This document shows positions 8,169-16,717 of a stretch of DNA of 39,684 nucleotides, piece by piece (the first letter of the stretch is position 1; each line of letters starts with the position of its first letter). Location: assembly GCF_004614185.1 (NCBI RefSeq), contig NZ_SPVF01000117.1:1-39684 (forward strand), in the 5' to 3' direction. A program made the position numbers and the translations under genes. Below the pieces are notes generated by a model. That model saw nothing but the letters and a program-made list of their open reading frames with translations. It was not told the origin of the DNA and ran no database searches. This DNA comes from Zemynaea arenosa. GTDB lineage: Bacteria; Pseudomonadota; Gammaproteobacteria; Burkholderiales; Burkholderiaceae_D.

Positions 8169-9464
8169 ATGGCCATCAACTCCCTGCCCACCTCGCAGCT
8201 CGGCGCCGGCATCACCTCGGCGGAGCTGTACGCGCGCGTCTCCAAGTCGCTGTTGTCGCAGAACGGAACCGTCAAGCAGCTCGAGAAGGACATCACGCGC
8301 GACCAGACCCGCCTGTCGGGACTCGGCCAGCTGGCCGGAATGCTGGATGACTTCAAGGCGGTCGCCGAGTCGCTCGCGGGCACGGGGCTGAAGACGGCCG
8401 CCACCTCGTCGGCGGCCAATGTGCTGACGGCGTATACCTCCGGCACCGCCACAGTCGGCGCGCACACCATCGACGTGCAGCAGCTCGCGCAGGCGCAGAC
8501 CCTGATGACGCGCGCGGTCTCGGACAAGGCGGCCCCGCTGGGCACCGGTGCGGCGACCAAAATCACCGTGAGCGCGGGCGGCAGCAGCCAGACCATTGCC
8601 ATCGACGCCACCAACAACACGCTGGACGGCATCGCCAGCGCCTTCAAGGCGGCCGGCATCGATGCGCAGGTGGTGCGCGCGGGCAGCGGCTATGCGCTGT
8701 CCCTGACCAGCGAGACGGGCCTCAAGAACAAGCTCTCGATCAGCGTGGACGGCGACGCGGCCCTGGCCAACGTGCTCCAGCTGACCCAGACCCGCGCCGC
8801 GCAGGACGCGGTGCTCACCATCGACGGCAAGCAGGTCACCAGCGCGGACAACGACGTGACGGGCGCATTGCCCGGCGTCGCGCTGGCGCTCAAGGCCACC
8901 GGCAAGACCACCGTCACCGTGTCCCAGGCCAGCAGCCAGATTCCGCAGAACGTGAAGCTGTTCGTGGACGCCTTCAATGGTCTCTCGGACAAGCTCACCG
9001 CGCTGCAGAAGGGCGACCTGAAGGCCGACCCCACGCTGCAGCAGGTGCAGTCCCAGCTTGCCCAGATCGTCGGCGGCACGGGCGGGGACGCGCTGGCCAA
9101 GGCCGGCGTCACCCTGCGCGGTGGCGTGCTGAAAATCGACGAGGCCAGGCTGAAGGCCGCCATCGCGGCGGACCCGGACGGCACGGCCAAACTGTTCACC
9201 GACTCCGGCAATGGCGTGGCGGACAAACTGGCCACCAAAATCGCCCAGCTGACCGGCGCCTCCGGCCTGCTGGACAAGCAGGTGGACAGCGTCGGCGCCG
9301 ATCTGAAGACGCTCACCGCCAAAAAGTCCAGCATCACCCAGGCGGTGACCGCGCAGGCCGCCCAGCTGGTGCAGCAGTACGCCAATGCCGCCGGCGGCAC
9401 CGGCGGCACCGGCGGGCTGACCGGCTACACCGGCCGCACCTCGCTGTTCGACTTCTTCGCTTGA
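8169..9464 (+). CDS. fliD: FliD-type flagellar filament cap (hook-associated protein 2)
   Basis: A 431-residue FliD-family protein. The N-terminal FliD domain holds IDVQQLAQAQ at about 98-107, the middle includes FLG_IN-like repeats (LDGIASAFKAAG), and the C-terminal domain has VKLFVDAFNGL and a long helical stretch. It ends in a Gly/Thr-rich linker and the hydrophobic tail SLFDFFA. FliD caps the growing flagellum and promotes flagellin polymerisation; it is exported by the flagellar type III apparatus, consistent with the lack of a Sec signal. No other flagellar gene is in the window: its only relevant neighbour is the PilZ gene. It could be a second, divergent FliD copy rather than the main cap. 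Confidence 0.85.
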   Translation: MAINSLPTSQLGAGITSAELYARVSKSLLSQNGTVKQLEKDITRDQTRLSGLGQLAGMLDDFKAVAESLAGTGLKTAATSSAANVLTAYTSGTATVGAHTIDVQQLAQAQTLMTRAVSDKAAPLGTGAATKITVSAGGSSQTIAIDATNNTLDGIASAFKAAGIDAQVVRAGSGYALSLTSETGLKNKLSISVDGDAALANVLQLTQTRAAQDAVLTIDGKQVTSADNDVTGALPGVALALKATGKTTVTVSQASSQIPQNVKLFVDAFNGLSDKLTALQKGDLKADPTLQQVQSQLAQIVGGTGGDALAKAGVTLRGGVLKIDEARLKAAIAADPDGTAKLFTDSGNGVADKLATKIAQLTGASGLLDKQVDSVGADLKTLTAKKSSITQAVTAQAAQLVQQYANAAGGTGGTGGLTGYTGRTSLFDFFA

Positions 9465-9603
9465 CCGCATCGCGGCCCACGCGGCTGAATTGCACGTTTG
9501 CAACATAAGGACGCTCGGCGGCGGCCTGGCAGGTGCAATGTTGCCGTAAGTCATACATAATGGGCGGTTGATCCCACTGCCGCGGCGCGCGCCGCCTGCT
9601 TGT

Positions 9604-12555
9604 ATGCCCCGTCCCGACCACGCCCTCCGCCTCGTCGCACCGCTACTGTGTGCGCTCCTGCTGGCCGCCTGCGGACAGGGGGAGAGCGATAGACCGGCGT
9701 TTACGCCCACGCTGACGGCGTCCTCGATGTCCCAGACCAGCCGGGACACGGCCGCCTACCAGACCACCGTCCAGCAGCTCTACATCGCCTATTTCGGGCG
9801 GCCGGCCGACCCCGGCGGTTTGGTCAACTTCACCAATGCGCTGGGTTCACTCGGCGTGGCGGCGGACATCCAGAGCCTGAACGCGATCTATGACAGCAAC
9901 CCCGCCGTGCGCCAGCTGGTGGATGCCTTCGGCACCTCGCAGGAGTCGCTGAGCCTCTACGGCGGACAGGACACGCGCGCCTTTGTCACCTCGATCTACC
10001 TGCACGTCCTGGGGCGCAGCCCGGACACGGACGGCCTGAATTACTGGTCCGAGGCCATCGACGTGCATGGCCTGTCCAAGGGCCACGCCGCGCTGTCGAT
10101 CATGGCCGGGGCGCTGGTCAACAGTACCGCGCAGGGCAAACTGGACGCCCAGACCATCGCCAACAAGATCACGATGGCCAGCAACTACTCTGCCGCCTTG
10201 GTCACATCCGGCCTGACCGGCGCCTACAACGGTGACGACGATGCGGCGCGCGCGCGCGATGCGCTATCGGCGGTGACCAGTACCACCGACCCGGTGAAGA
10301 GTGCGATCACGCTGCTGCCCGCGCACGCTGTGGCCGGGCAGAAGACCGAGGGCCTGGTGAAGGCCGTGAGCGTGGCCGGTCCGCGCGCGGCCTACAACCT
10401 GACCCGCAATGCGGACGGCAGTTTCAATGCTACGGCGCTCTCGGATGGCAAGACCACGCGCGTGGCGGCCGGCACCACCGCAATCCGCTTCACCGATGCC
10501 GCCGTCAACCTGACCATCACGACCACCCTCAGCAGCGTGGCCGCGGCCGACGTGAGCGCCGTAACGGACCTGTACCTCGGCATCTTCAACCGCGTGCCGG
10601 AGGCGGACGCGCTCGAGTACTGGGTCCGCCAGCGCAAGATCGGCCAGAGCCTGGAGCAGATCGCCAGCGCCATGTACTACGCGGCGATCCAGCCGGCGTC
10701 CGGCTCGGGCCTCTCGTCCGTCCTGCAGGATGCCGATTTCGTCACCCGCGTCTATACCCAGCTGCGCGGCGCGGCGCCCGATGCGGCAGCGCTGCAAAAG
10801 TACATCGCGCAGATCGGCACCGCCGGGCGCGGCGCCACCGTGCTCGCGATGCGCAACGACATCCGCGCCAGCAGCACGGCCACCGCGCTGCTGGCCAACA
10901 AGGCCGCGCTGGCGCAGGCAGTGGCCGTCGAGCAGGGCCTGTCCTACCTGAGCGCGGCGGACGGCGCCACGGCCACCGCCGCGGTCACCGCCAAGGTCAC
11001 CGGCTCGGACACCAGCGCCGCGCTGGCGGCCATCACCGGCCGCCAGGCCGGCTTCACGCTGGCCGCCACGTGGCAAGCCTCCGTCCAGCCGGACTACAGC
11101 GCGTCCATCGCGCGCACCGAAGTGCCGGTACCGCTGGTGACGCCGCAGCCGAGCATCAAGTCGGCCAACAAAACTTTCTTCTTCCACCACGCGCCGCCGC
11201 GCACGATCAAGCTGGTGGACCTGAACAACGACGGCCTGGACGACGTGATCGTCGCGCCGACGCTGTTCGACCAGGGGCCCAAGCTGCCGCTGGAAATCTG
11301 GCGCAACAAGGGCGACGGCGTGTTCGTGCAGTCGGCGTCCACGCTGATCGATGGGGACGTGCCGCTGACCGGCTCCGTCAACGCCATCTTCGTCGCCGAC
11401 TTCAACCGCGACGGCAAGCCGGACATCTTCCTGGTCGACCAGGGCCTGGAAGACAAGGACTGCGGCAAGGGCTGCGACGGCGCCACCAACATCGTCCTTA
11501 TGAGCCAGCCCACGGGCAAGTGGAAGGACGTGAGCAGCACCTTGCCGGGCAACAGCAACTCGTTCAATCACGTATCTTCGATGGGCGACGTGAATGGCGA
11601 TGGCCTGCCGGATATCGTCATCGCGCGCCTGGGCGGCACCCTGGTGGAAGGCGAGGGCGTGGTCATCTACGCCAGCAAAGGAGATGGCACCTTCAGCCGC
11701 GAGACCACCTCGCTGCTGCCGGACGAAGTGGCCTACTTCCCGAGCAGCGAGTTCTATACACCGGCCTTCGACGCCGCCCACCCGGCGCCGTACTCGCGCC
11801 AGCGCGCCGGAGCCACGGCGGTGGGCGACCTCACCGGCGACGGCAAGAACGAGATCGTCACCTGCAGCTATGCGGGTACGGACAGCCGCATCGACGACCG
11901 CACCGTGCGCATCCTGCAGCGCGGGGCGAGCGGCAAGTATGCGGAAGCGGCACGCATCAGCATTCCGGCGGCACTCAAGGCCACCAGCACGCTGGGCTGC
12001 TCGGGCCTCTCCATCGCCGACTACGACCGCGACGGCCGCGCCGACTTGCTGGTCATCTGGGAAGACCAGAACGGCGCGGGCGTGAAGGCGGTGATCCTGA
12101 AGGGGCAGGGCGGCCTGCAGTTCACCGACGTGACCACGGCCGCGCTGGGCGGCTATGCCATCGATTACCAGAGCAATGGCTATCGCTTCAACCCGCTGGT
12201 CTACGAGTTCCGCGACCTGAACGCCGACGGGCTGCCGGACATCATGCTGCGCAGTACCGGCGTGACCGCCGCCATGCTGGCCTCCGGCATGCCGACCAGC
12301 TTCCTCAACCGCGGCGACGGGACCTTCACGCGGCAGACGCTGCGCCTGAACGGCGCGGCCGTCAATGAATCGCAGGTGGCGGCGGCCATGGGCTGCGACT
12401 GGTGCAGCTACATGCCGCTGTTCGGCAAGCTGCAGCCGCATGCCGCGGGCGACCAGCGCCTGGATCTGCTGTTGTGGACCGACACGGAGAAGACCGTGAC
12501 CACGCCCTACTGGCAAGAGAGCGCAGTGGTCCTGCGCACGCTGCTGGCGCGCTGA
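9604..12555 (+). CDS. DUF4214 / FG-GAP repeat lipoprotein
   Basis: A 983-residue protein from ATG 9604, chosen because it gives a compact lipoprotein signal ending in LLAAC; a TTG at 9568 would add 12 residues. The N-terminal half contains several DUF4214-like units (LYIAYFGRPAD, IYLHVLGRSPD, LYLGIFNRVPE), a domain often found in large secreted or S-layer-associated proteins. The C-terminal half has FG-GAP/VCBS calcium-binding loops of the form DxNxDGxxD at about residues 539, 599, 662, 742, 805 and 872, which suggests a beta-propeller. It is probably an outer-membrane-anchored, surface-exposed protein. Substrate or partner is unknown. It ends at a strong terminator. Confidence 0.85.
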   Translation: MPRPDHALRLVAPLLCALLLAACGQGESDRPAFTPTLTASSMSQTSRDTAAYQTTVQQLYIAYFGRPADPGGLVNFTNALGSLGVAADIQSLNAIYDSNPAVRQLVDAFGTSQESLSLYGGQDTRAFVTSIYLHVLGRSPDTDGLNYWSEAIDVHGLSKGHAALSIMAGALVNSTAQGKLDAQTIANKITMASNYSAALVTSGLTGAYNGDDDAARARDALSAVTSTTDPVKSAITLLPAHAVAGQKTEGLVKAVSVAGPRAAYNLTRNADGSFNATALSDGKTTRVAAGTTAIRFTDAAVNLTITTTLSSVAAADVSAVTDLYLGIFNRVPEADALEYWVRQRKIGQSLEQIASAMYYAAIQPASGSGLSSVLQDADFVTRVYTQLRGAAPDAAALQKYIAQIGTAGRGATVLAMRNDIRASSTATALLANKAALAQAVAVEQGLSYLSAADGATATAAVTAKVTGSDTSAALAAITGRQAGFTLAATWQASVQPDYSASIARTEVPVPLVTPQPSIKSANKTFFFHHAPPRTIKLVDLNNDGLDDVIVAPTLFDQGPKLPLEIWRNKGDGVFVQSASTLIDGDVPLTGSVNAIFVADFNRDGKPDIFLVDQGLEDKDCGKGCDGATNIVLMSQPTGKWKDVSSTLPGNSNSFNHVSSMGDVNGDGLPDIVIARLGGTLVEGEGVVIYASKGDGTFSRETTSLLPDEVAYFPSSEFYTPAFDAAHPAPYSRQRAGATAVGDLTGDGKNEIVTCSYAGTDSRIDDRTVRILQRGASGKYAEAARISIPAALKATSTLGCSGLSIADYDRDGRADLLVIWEDQNGAGVKAVILKGQGGLQFTDVTTAALGGYAIDYQSNGYRFNPLVYEFRDLNADGLPDIMLRSTGVTAAMLASGMPTSFLNRGDGTFTRQTLRLNGAAVNESQVAAAMGCDWCSYMPLFGKLQPHAAGDQRLDLLLWTDTEKTVTTPYWQESAVVLRTLLAR

Positions 12556-12591
12556 GCACGTAGCCCGCACCGCGTGCGCGGCCCGCACACG

Positions 12592-12630
12592 AAAGCGGCG
12601 GCGACCTTACGCAGGTCCCGCCGCTTTTCT
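12592..12630 (+). terminator. Intrinsic terminator after DUF4214 lipoprotein
   Basis: AAAGCGGCGG...ACC pairs with GGTCCCGCCGCTTT across the loop TTACGCA, with one bulged C, and the 3' arm runs into TTTTCTT. It lies 37 nt after the stop codon. Confidence 0.85.
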
Positions 12631-12651
12631 TATTGGCCTAGTCGGCCGCGT

Positions 12652-12774
12652 TCACTCATCGTGGTAGTGATCATGCAGCTTGTTATGGCTGCCGTGTGCT
12701 TCCTGATATAGCTCCCATGCGACCAGACCCGCGATGCTGCCGAGGATCGCAATGAAAAACGTCACCCCAATCAT
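12652..12774 (-). CDS. Small membrane protein with His-rich tail
   Basis: A 40-residue reading frame with one hydrophobic helix (residues 4-20, VTFFIAILGSIAGLVAW) and a charged tail ending in HDHYHDE. The ATG at 12774 puts the membrane helix at the N-terminus; an in-frame ATG at 12837 would add 21 residues of poor quality. No good Shine-Dalgarno sequence is placed for 12774, though AGGGAGG occurs about 28 nt upstream. I do not recognise the protein. The composition (short N-terminus, one helix, acidic/His tail) looks real rather than random, but this remains a tentative call. Confidence 0.4.
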   Translation of the reverse strand: MIGVTFFIAILGSIAGLVAWELYQEAHGSHNKLHDHYHDE

Positions 12775-12867
12775 ACAAATACGCCGCTGTTGAGCAGTGC
12801 CTCCCTTTGTGACGCCAACGACTTGGTGCGATGGCACACTTTGAATTTAGCATGTGTCCGGAGCATT

Positions 12868-13338
12868 TCAAGGCTTGAGTATCAGGTCAGGCGCCATCAC
12901 GGCCTTCAGGTAGATGCTGTCCGGGTCGTCCGCATCGCGCTGGCTGATCCACCAGGCGTTGGCCTTCTTGACGTTCCAATACTGCGCATCGCCCGACAGC
13001 AGCAGGGCCGCGACCTGCCCCAGCGTCGGCTGGTGCCCGACCACCAGCACCACCTTGCGCGCGTGCGGCCAGTTGGCGGCCCTGAGCACGGCTTCGGGGT
13101 CGGCGCCGGAGGCGATCTCGGGCACGGTCTTGTAGCGGCGGCCCAGCGGCTCCACGGTCTGCTGGGTGCGCAGGGCGGGGCTGACGATGATCTCGGCCGA
13201 TTCCGGCAGCTGCGCGGCCAGCCATTCGGCCATGCGGCGCGCCTGCTTGTGGCCCTTGGTGGTGAGTTTGCGGCGGGCGTCGGCCTCGCCCGGTGTGCCG
13301 TCCTCGGCTTCGGCGTGGCGCCACAGAATCAGGTCCAT
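12868..13338 (-). CDS. sixA: SixA-type phosphohistidine phosphatase
   Basis: A 156-residue histidine-phosphatase (phosphoglycerate mutase-like) protein with catalytic R7-H8 in the N-terminal RHAEAE motif and the second histidine in VVGHQPTL. SixA removes phosphate from histidine phosphotransfer domains; in E. coli it acts on ArcB and the nitrogen PTS protein NPr. AAAGGAG precedes the ATG at a good distance. It lies 25 nt downstream of ppk1 on the same strand and is probably co-transcribed with it, placing a phosphohistidine phosphatase in the phosphate/polyphosphate block. Target here is unknown. Confidence 0.9.
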   Translation of the reverse strand: MDLILWRHAEAEDGTPGEADARRKLTTKGHKQARRMAEWLAAQLPESAEIIVSPALRTQQTVEPLGRRYKTVPEIASGADPEAVLRAANWPHARKVVLVVGHQPTLGQVAALLLSGDAQYWNVKKANAWWISQRDADDPDSIYLKAVMAPDLILKP

Positions 13339-13363
13339 GCTGGTCTCCTTTGGTGTCGGTGAA

Positions 13364-15448
13364 TCAGGCGGACTGGGAACCCAATTGCTCCATCAGGTAG
13401 CTCTGCGCGGAAAACGCGGACTTGCCGCGCGACTTACGCCGATGATAATGGCCCTGCCCATCGAGCTCCCACGCGTTTGAATTGTCCTTGAGGTAGGGAT
13501 TCAGGCCTTCCACGATCACGCGCCGCTTGAGCGCCTTGTCCAGCACCGGAAAGGCGACCTCGATCCGGCGCAGCAGATTGCGGCTCATCCAGTCCGCGCT
13601 GGCGAGATAGACGTCGTGCTGCAGGTCGTTACGGAAGTAGTAGATGCGGCTGTGCTCCAGGAAGCGTCCGATCACCGAGCGCACCTTGATGTTCTCGGAC
13701 AGCCCCGGCACGCCCGGCCGCAGGATGCAGGCGCCGCGCACGATCAGGTCGATCTTGACGCCGTCCTGCGAGGCCGCGTACAGGGCGCGCACGATGGTCT
13801 CGTCGGTCAGCGCGTTGACTTTGGCGATGATGCGGCCCGCCTTGCCGCCGCGCGCCAGCCGGGCTTCGTTGCGGATCGCCTTCACCAGCTCGTTCTGCAG
13901 GGTGAAGGGCGCCAGCCACAGGTGCTGGAACTTGTGCGGCTTGGTGAGACTGGTGAGGTGGATGAAGACCTCGTTGACCTCTTCGCCCAGCGCCTGGTTG
14001 GCGGTCAGGAGGCCGAAGTCGGTGTACAGCTTGGCCGTGGTCAGGTGGTAATTGCCGGTGCCGAGGTGGCTGTAGTAGCGCAGGCCCTCGGGCTCGCGCC
14101 GCACCACCAGCGCCATCTTCGCATGCGTCTTGAGGCCCACCACGCCGTACACCACCTGCGCACCGGCCTGTTCCAGCTTGTCCGCCCACTTGATGTTGGC
14201 TTCCTCGTCGAAGCGGGCCATCAGTTCGAAGATGACCGTCACTTCCTTGCGGTTGCGCGCGGCGGCCAGCAGCTGCTCCATCAGTTCGGAGGTCATGCCG
14301 GTGCGGTAGATGGTCTGCTTGATGGCGACCACGTCCGGATCGTGGGCGGCCAGGCGGATGAAGTCCAGCACCGGCTGGAACGACTGGTAGGGATGGTGCA
14401 GCAGGATGTCGTGCTTGCCGATCTGCGCGAACAGGTCGGTGCCCGCCTTGAGCGGAAAGCCGGGCACGAAGGGCGGCCAGCGCATGGCCGGGATGCGGGT
14501 CTGGTCGATCAGCTCGCTCAGGCGCACCAGGTTGACCGGGCCATCGACCGCGTACAGGCGGTGGCGGTCCAGGCCGAACTGGTCCAGCAGGAACTGTGAC
14601 AGCTCGGGCGGGCAGTTGCGCGCCACCTCCAGCCGCACCGCCTTGCCGAACTGGCGGCTCTGCAGCTCGCCGGTGAGGGCCTGGCGCAGGTTCTTGACCT
14701 CTTCCTCGTCCACCCACAGGTCGCTGTCGCGCGTGACGCGGAATTGCGAATAGGCGATCACTTCGCGCCCCGCGAACAGGTCGCCGATGTGGGCGTGGAT
14801 CACGGAGGTGAGCAGGCAGAAGGAATGGATGCCTGGCTTGGAGAGGTGGTCCGGCAACTTGATCACCCGCGGCAGGATGCGTGGGGCCTTGACGATGGCA
14901 ATCGCCGTGCCGCGTCCGAACGCATCCTTGCCGGACAGGGCGACCACGAAATTCAGGCTCTTGTTCACCACCTGGGGGAAGGGGTGGGCCGGGTCCAGCC
15001 CGATCGGCGTCAGGAGAGGGCGCACCTCCTTCTCGAAGTAGGCCTTGACCCAGGCGCGCTGGGCCTCGGTGCGCTCGTTATGGCGCACCAGCTGCACGCC
15101 CTGTGCGCGCAGGGCGGGCAGCACATCGCTATTCAAGATGGCGTACTGGCGGTCCACCAGCGCGTGGCACTCCTGGCTGACGCGTTCCAGCATCGCTTCC
15201 AGCTGCGGGTGGGCGGCCAGCCCGCCATCGCTGTTGGCCTGGGCCAGCAGGCCGGCCACCCGTACTTCGTAGAACTCGTCCAGGTTGTTACTGACTATAC
15301 AAAGGTAGCGCAGCCGCTCCAGCAAAGGGAGGCTCTGGTCCTCGGCCTGGGCCAGCACGCGCCGGTTGAAGGTGAGCAGGGACAGCTCGCGGTCCAGGAA
15401 GAGGTCGGTCTTGCCGGTGGACGTGGCGGCGCCAGTCGAAGTCTTCAT
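13364..15448 (-). CDS. ppk1: Polyphosphate kinase 1
   Basis: A 694-residue PPK1 from the ATG at 15448; the frame is open further upstream, but the Pho box and promoter lie there and family N-termini begin close to DLFLDRELSLLTFN. PPK1 polymerises the gamma phosphate of ATP into inorganic polyphosphate, reversibly. The autophosphorylated histidine is in GLKTHAKMALVVR; other family segments include HHPYQSFQPVLDF and AIKQTIYRTG. It is divergent from pstS, and a minus-strand Pho box with a well-spaced -10 precedes it, so induction by PhoB under phosphate limitation is likely. sixA follows 25 nt downstream. Confidence 0.96.
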   Translation of the reverse strand: MKTSTGAATSTGKTDLFLDRELSLLTFNRRVLAQAEDQSLPLLERLRYLCIVSNNLDEFYEVRVAGLLAQANSDGGLAAHPQLEAMLERVSQECHALVDRQYAILNSDVLPALRAQGVQLVRHNERTEAQRAWVKAYFEKEVRPLLTPIGLDPAHPFPQVVNKSLNFVVALSGKDAFGRGTAIAIVKAPRILPRVIKLPDHLSKPGIHSFCLLTSVIHAHIGDLFAGREVIAYSQFRVTRDSDLWVDEEEVKNLRQALTGELQSRQFGKAVRLEVARNCPPELSQFLLDQFGLDRHRLYAVDGPVNLVRLSELIDQTRIPAMRWPPFVPGFPLKAGTDLFAQIGKHDILLHHPYQSFQPVLDFIRLAAHDPDVVAIKQTIYRTGMTSELMEQLLAAARNRKEVTVIFELMARFDEEANIKWADKLEQAGAQVVYGVVGLKTHAKMALVVRREPEGLRYYSHLGTGNYHLTTAKLYTDFGLLTANQALGEEVNEVFIHLTSLTKPHKFQHLWLAPFTLQNELVKAIRNEARLARGGKAGRIIAKVNALTDETIVRALYAASQDGVKIDLIVRGACILRPGVPGLSENIKVRSVIGRFLEHSRIYYFRNDLQHDVYLASADWMSRNLLRRIEVAFPVLDKALKRRVIVEGLNPYLKDNSNAWELDGQGHYHRRKSRGKSAFSAQSYLMEQLGSQSA

Positions 15449-15484
15449 TTTTTTCTTTGCAATCAGATAAGTTCCCCACGATTG

Positions 15485-15490
15485 AATGTA
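15485..15490 (-). promoter_or_regulatory. -10 element of ppk1
   Basis: Minus-strand TACATT begins exactly 10 nt after the end of the minus-strand Pho box, the usual spacing for a PhoB-activated promoter in which the box replaces the -35. Confidence 0.55.
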
Positions 15491-15500
15491 GTTCGGAAAT

Positions 15501-15518
15501 ATGACAGGACCATGACCC
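15501..15518 (-). promoter_or_regulatory. Pho box of ppk1
   Basis: Read on the minus strand, GGGTCATGGTCCTGTCAT matches the E. coli Pho box CTGTCATAAAACTGTCAT at 12 of 18 positions, with a perfect second half-site CTGTCAT. It ends 52 bp upstream of the ppk1 ATG. The divergent partner is pstS. Confidence 0.7.
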
Positions 15519-15531
15519 GGCCGCCGCCCGC

Positions 15532-15549
15532 CTGTCATAAACGCTCGGC
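15532..15549 (+). promoter_or_regulatory. Possible Pho half-site
   Basis: CTGTCATAAACGCTCGGC has a perfect first half-site (CTGTCATAAA) but no second. It may add PhoB binding between the two divergent promoters or be incidental. Confidence 0.3.
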
Positions 15550-15597
15550 AAAAAGCGTAGCACGCCCCGCAAACTGATGATTTTCAATTTATTTCCC

Positions 15598-15615
15598 ATG
15601 TCATAAAGGCGTCAC
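15598..15615 (+). promoter_or_regulatory. Pho box of the pst operon
   Basis: ATGTCATAAAGGCGTCAC matches the Pho box consensus at 13 strict positions, with both GTCA half-sites 11 bp apart. A -10-like TAGACT follows after 10 nt at 15626-15631. Confidence 0.8.
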
Positions 15616-15625
15616 ATTGGGAACT

Positions 15626-15631
15626 TAGACT
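15626..15631 (+). promoter_or_regulatory. -10 element of pst operon
   Basis: TAGACT (4 of 6) starts 11 bp after the last base of the Pho box. Spacing mirrors that of the ppk1 promoter. The start of transcription would be near 15638. Confidence 0.5.
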
Positions 15632-15675
15632 GCGCAGCGTTGTTAAACCAATCCCCTCCCTTGAAGGACGAGACA

Positions 15676-16710
15676 ATGCAAATCAAACAACTGGTGATGT
15701 CCCTGGTGGCTGCTGCAGTAACGATGTCGTCGGCGATGGCCGCCGATATCACCGGCGCCGGTTCCAGCTTCGCTTACCCGATCTATTCGAAGTGGGCGGA
15801 AACCTACAAGAAGAACTCCGGCACCGGCCTGAACTACCAGTCGGTGGGCTCGGGCGCCGGCATCAAGCAGATCAAGGCCAAGACCGTGAACTTCGGCGCC
15901 TCCGACATGCCGCTGCCGGTCGAGGAGCTGAATGAAGCGGGCCTGGTGCAGTTCCCGACCATCATGGGCGGCGTGGTCGCCGTGGTGAACCTGGACGGCG
16001 TGGCGCCGGGCGCGCTGAAGCTGACCGGCCCGGTGCTGGCGGATATTTTCCTGGGCAAGGTCACCAAGTGGAACGACAAGGCCATCGCGGCCCTGAATCC
16101 GGGCGTGAAGCTGGCGGATGCCGACATCACCGTGGTGCACCGCGCGGATGGCTCGGGCACCTCCTTCCTGTGGACCAACTTCCTGTCACAGACCAACGCC
16201 GAGTTCAAGACCAAGGTCGGGGCTGGCACCGCCGTGAAATGGCCGGTGGGCGTGGGCGGCAAGGGCAATGACGGCGTGGCCGCCAACGTCCAGCGCATCA
16301 AGGGTTCGATCGGCTATGTCGAATGGGCCTACGCCAAGAAGAACAAGATGGCGCACACCCAGCTGCAAAACAAGGACGGCGTGTTCCTGCAGCCGGACGA
16401 CGACAACTTCAAGGCTGCTGCCGCGAATGCCGACTGGGCCAAGGCCCCGGGCTTCGGCGTGGTGCTGACCAACCAGCCGGGCAAGCAGTCGTGGCCGATC
16501 ACCGGCGTGACCTTCGCGCTGATGCACAAGTCGCAGGCTGACGCCGCGACCGGCAAGGAAGTCCTGAAGTTCTTCGATTGGGCCTTCAAGAACGGCGGCG
16601 CCTCCGCCACCGAACTGGATTACGTGCCGATGCCGCAGGCCGTGATCACCCAGGTGGAAGGCGTGTGGAAGCAGAACGTGAAAGACGCTTCCGGCAAGGC
16701 CCTCTGGTAA
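15676..16710 (+). CDS. pstS: PstS, periplasmic phosphate-binding protein
   Basis: A 344-residue protein from the ATG at 15676, preceded by AAGGACGAG. A Sec signal peptide with cleavage after AMA (about residue 21-22) leads into ADITGAGSSFAYPIYSKW, the PstS hallmark; the anion-binding segments SGAGIKQI and RADGSGTSFLWTNFLS are present. It captures phosphate in the periplasm and delivers it to PstCA. It is the first gene of pstSCAB-phoU-phoB-phoR, behind a Pho box. A large hairpin without a U-tract follows its stop, probably raising PstS levels relative to the membrane subunits. Confidence 0.97.
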   Translation: MQIKQLVMSLVAAAVTMSSAMAADITGAGSSFAYPIYSKWAETYKKNSGTGLNYQSVGSGAGIKQIKAKTVNFGASDMPLPVEELNEAGLVQFPTIMGGVVAVVNLDGVAPGALKLTGPVLADIFLGKVTKWNDKAIAALNPGVKLADADITVVHRADGSGTSFLWTNFLSQTNAEFKTKVGAGTAVKWPVGVGGKGNDGVAANVQRIKGSIGYVEWAYAKKNKMAHTQLQNKDGVFLQPDDDNFKAAAANADWAKAPGFGVVLTNQPGKQSWPITGVTFALMHKSQADAATGKEVLKFFDWAFKNGGASATELDYVPMPQAVITQVEGVWKQNVKDASGKALW

Positions 16711-16717
16711 GTCCCCC

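Noticed and set aside
9500..9544. GCAACAT ... ATGTTGC inverted repeat after the fliD-like gene
   Set aside because: Arms are 31 nt apart with no T-run; weak as a terminator or operator.
9582..9595. GC-only palindrome GCGGCGCGCGCCGC upstream of the DUF4214 lipoprotein
   Set aside because: Alternating G/C of this kind arises easily at this GC content and has no loop; no function inferred.
10264..12588. 774-codon minus-strand open frame opposite the DUF4214 lipoprotein
   Set aside because: Composition is His/Arg/Ala/Gly-rich without domains, and the plus strand has lipobox, DUF4214 and FG-GAP motifs.
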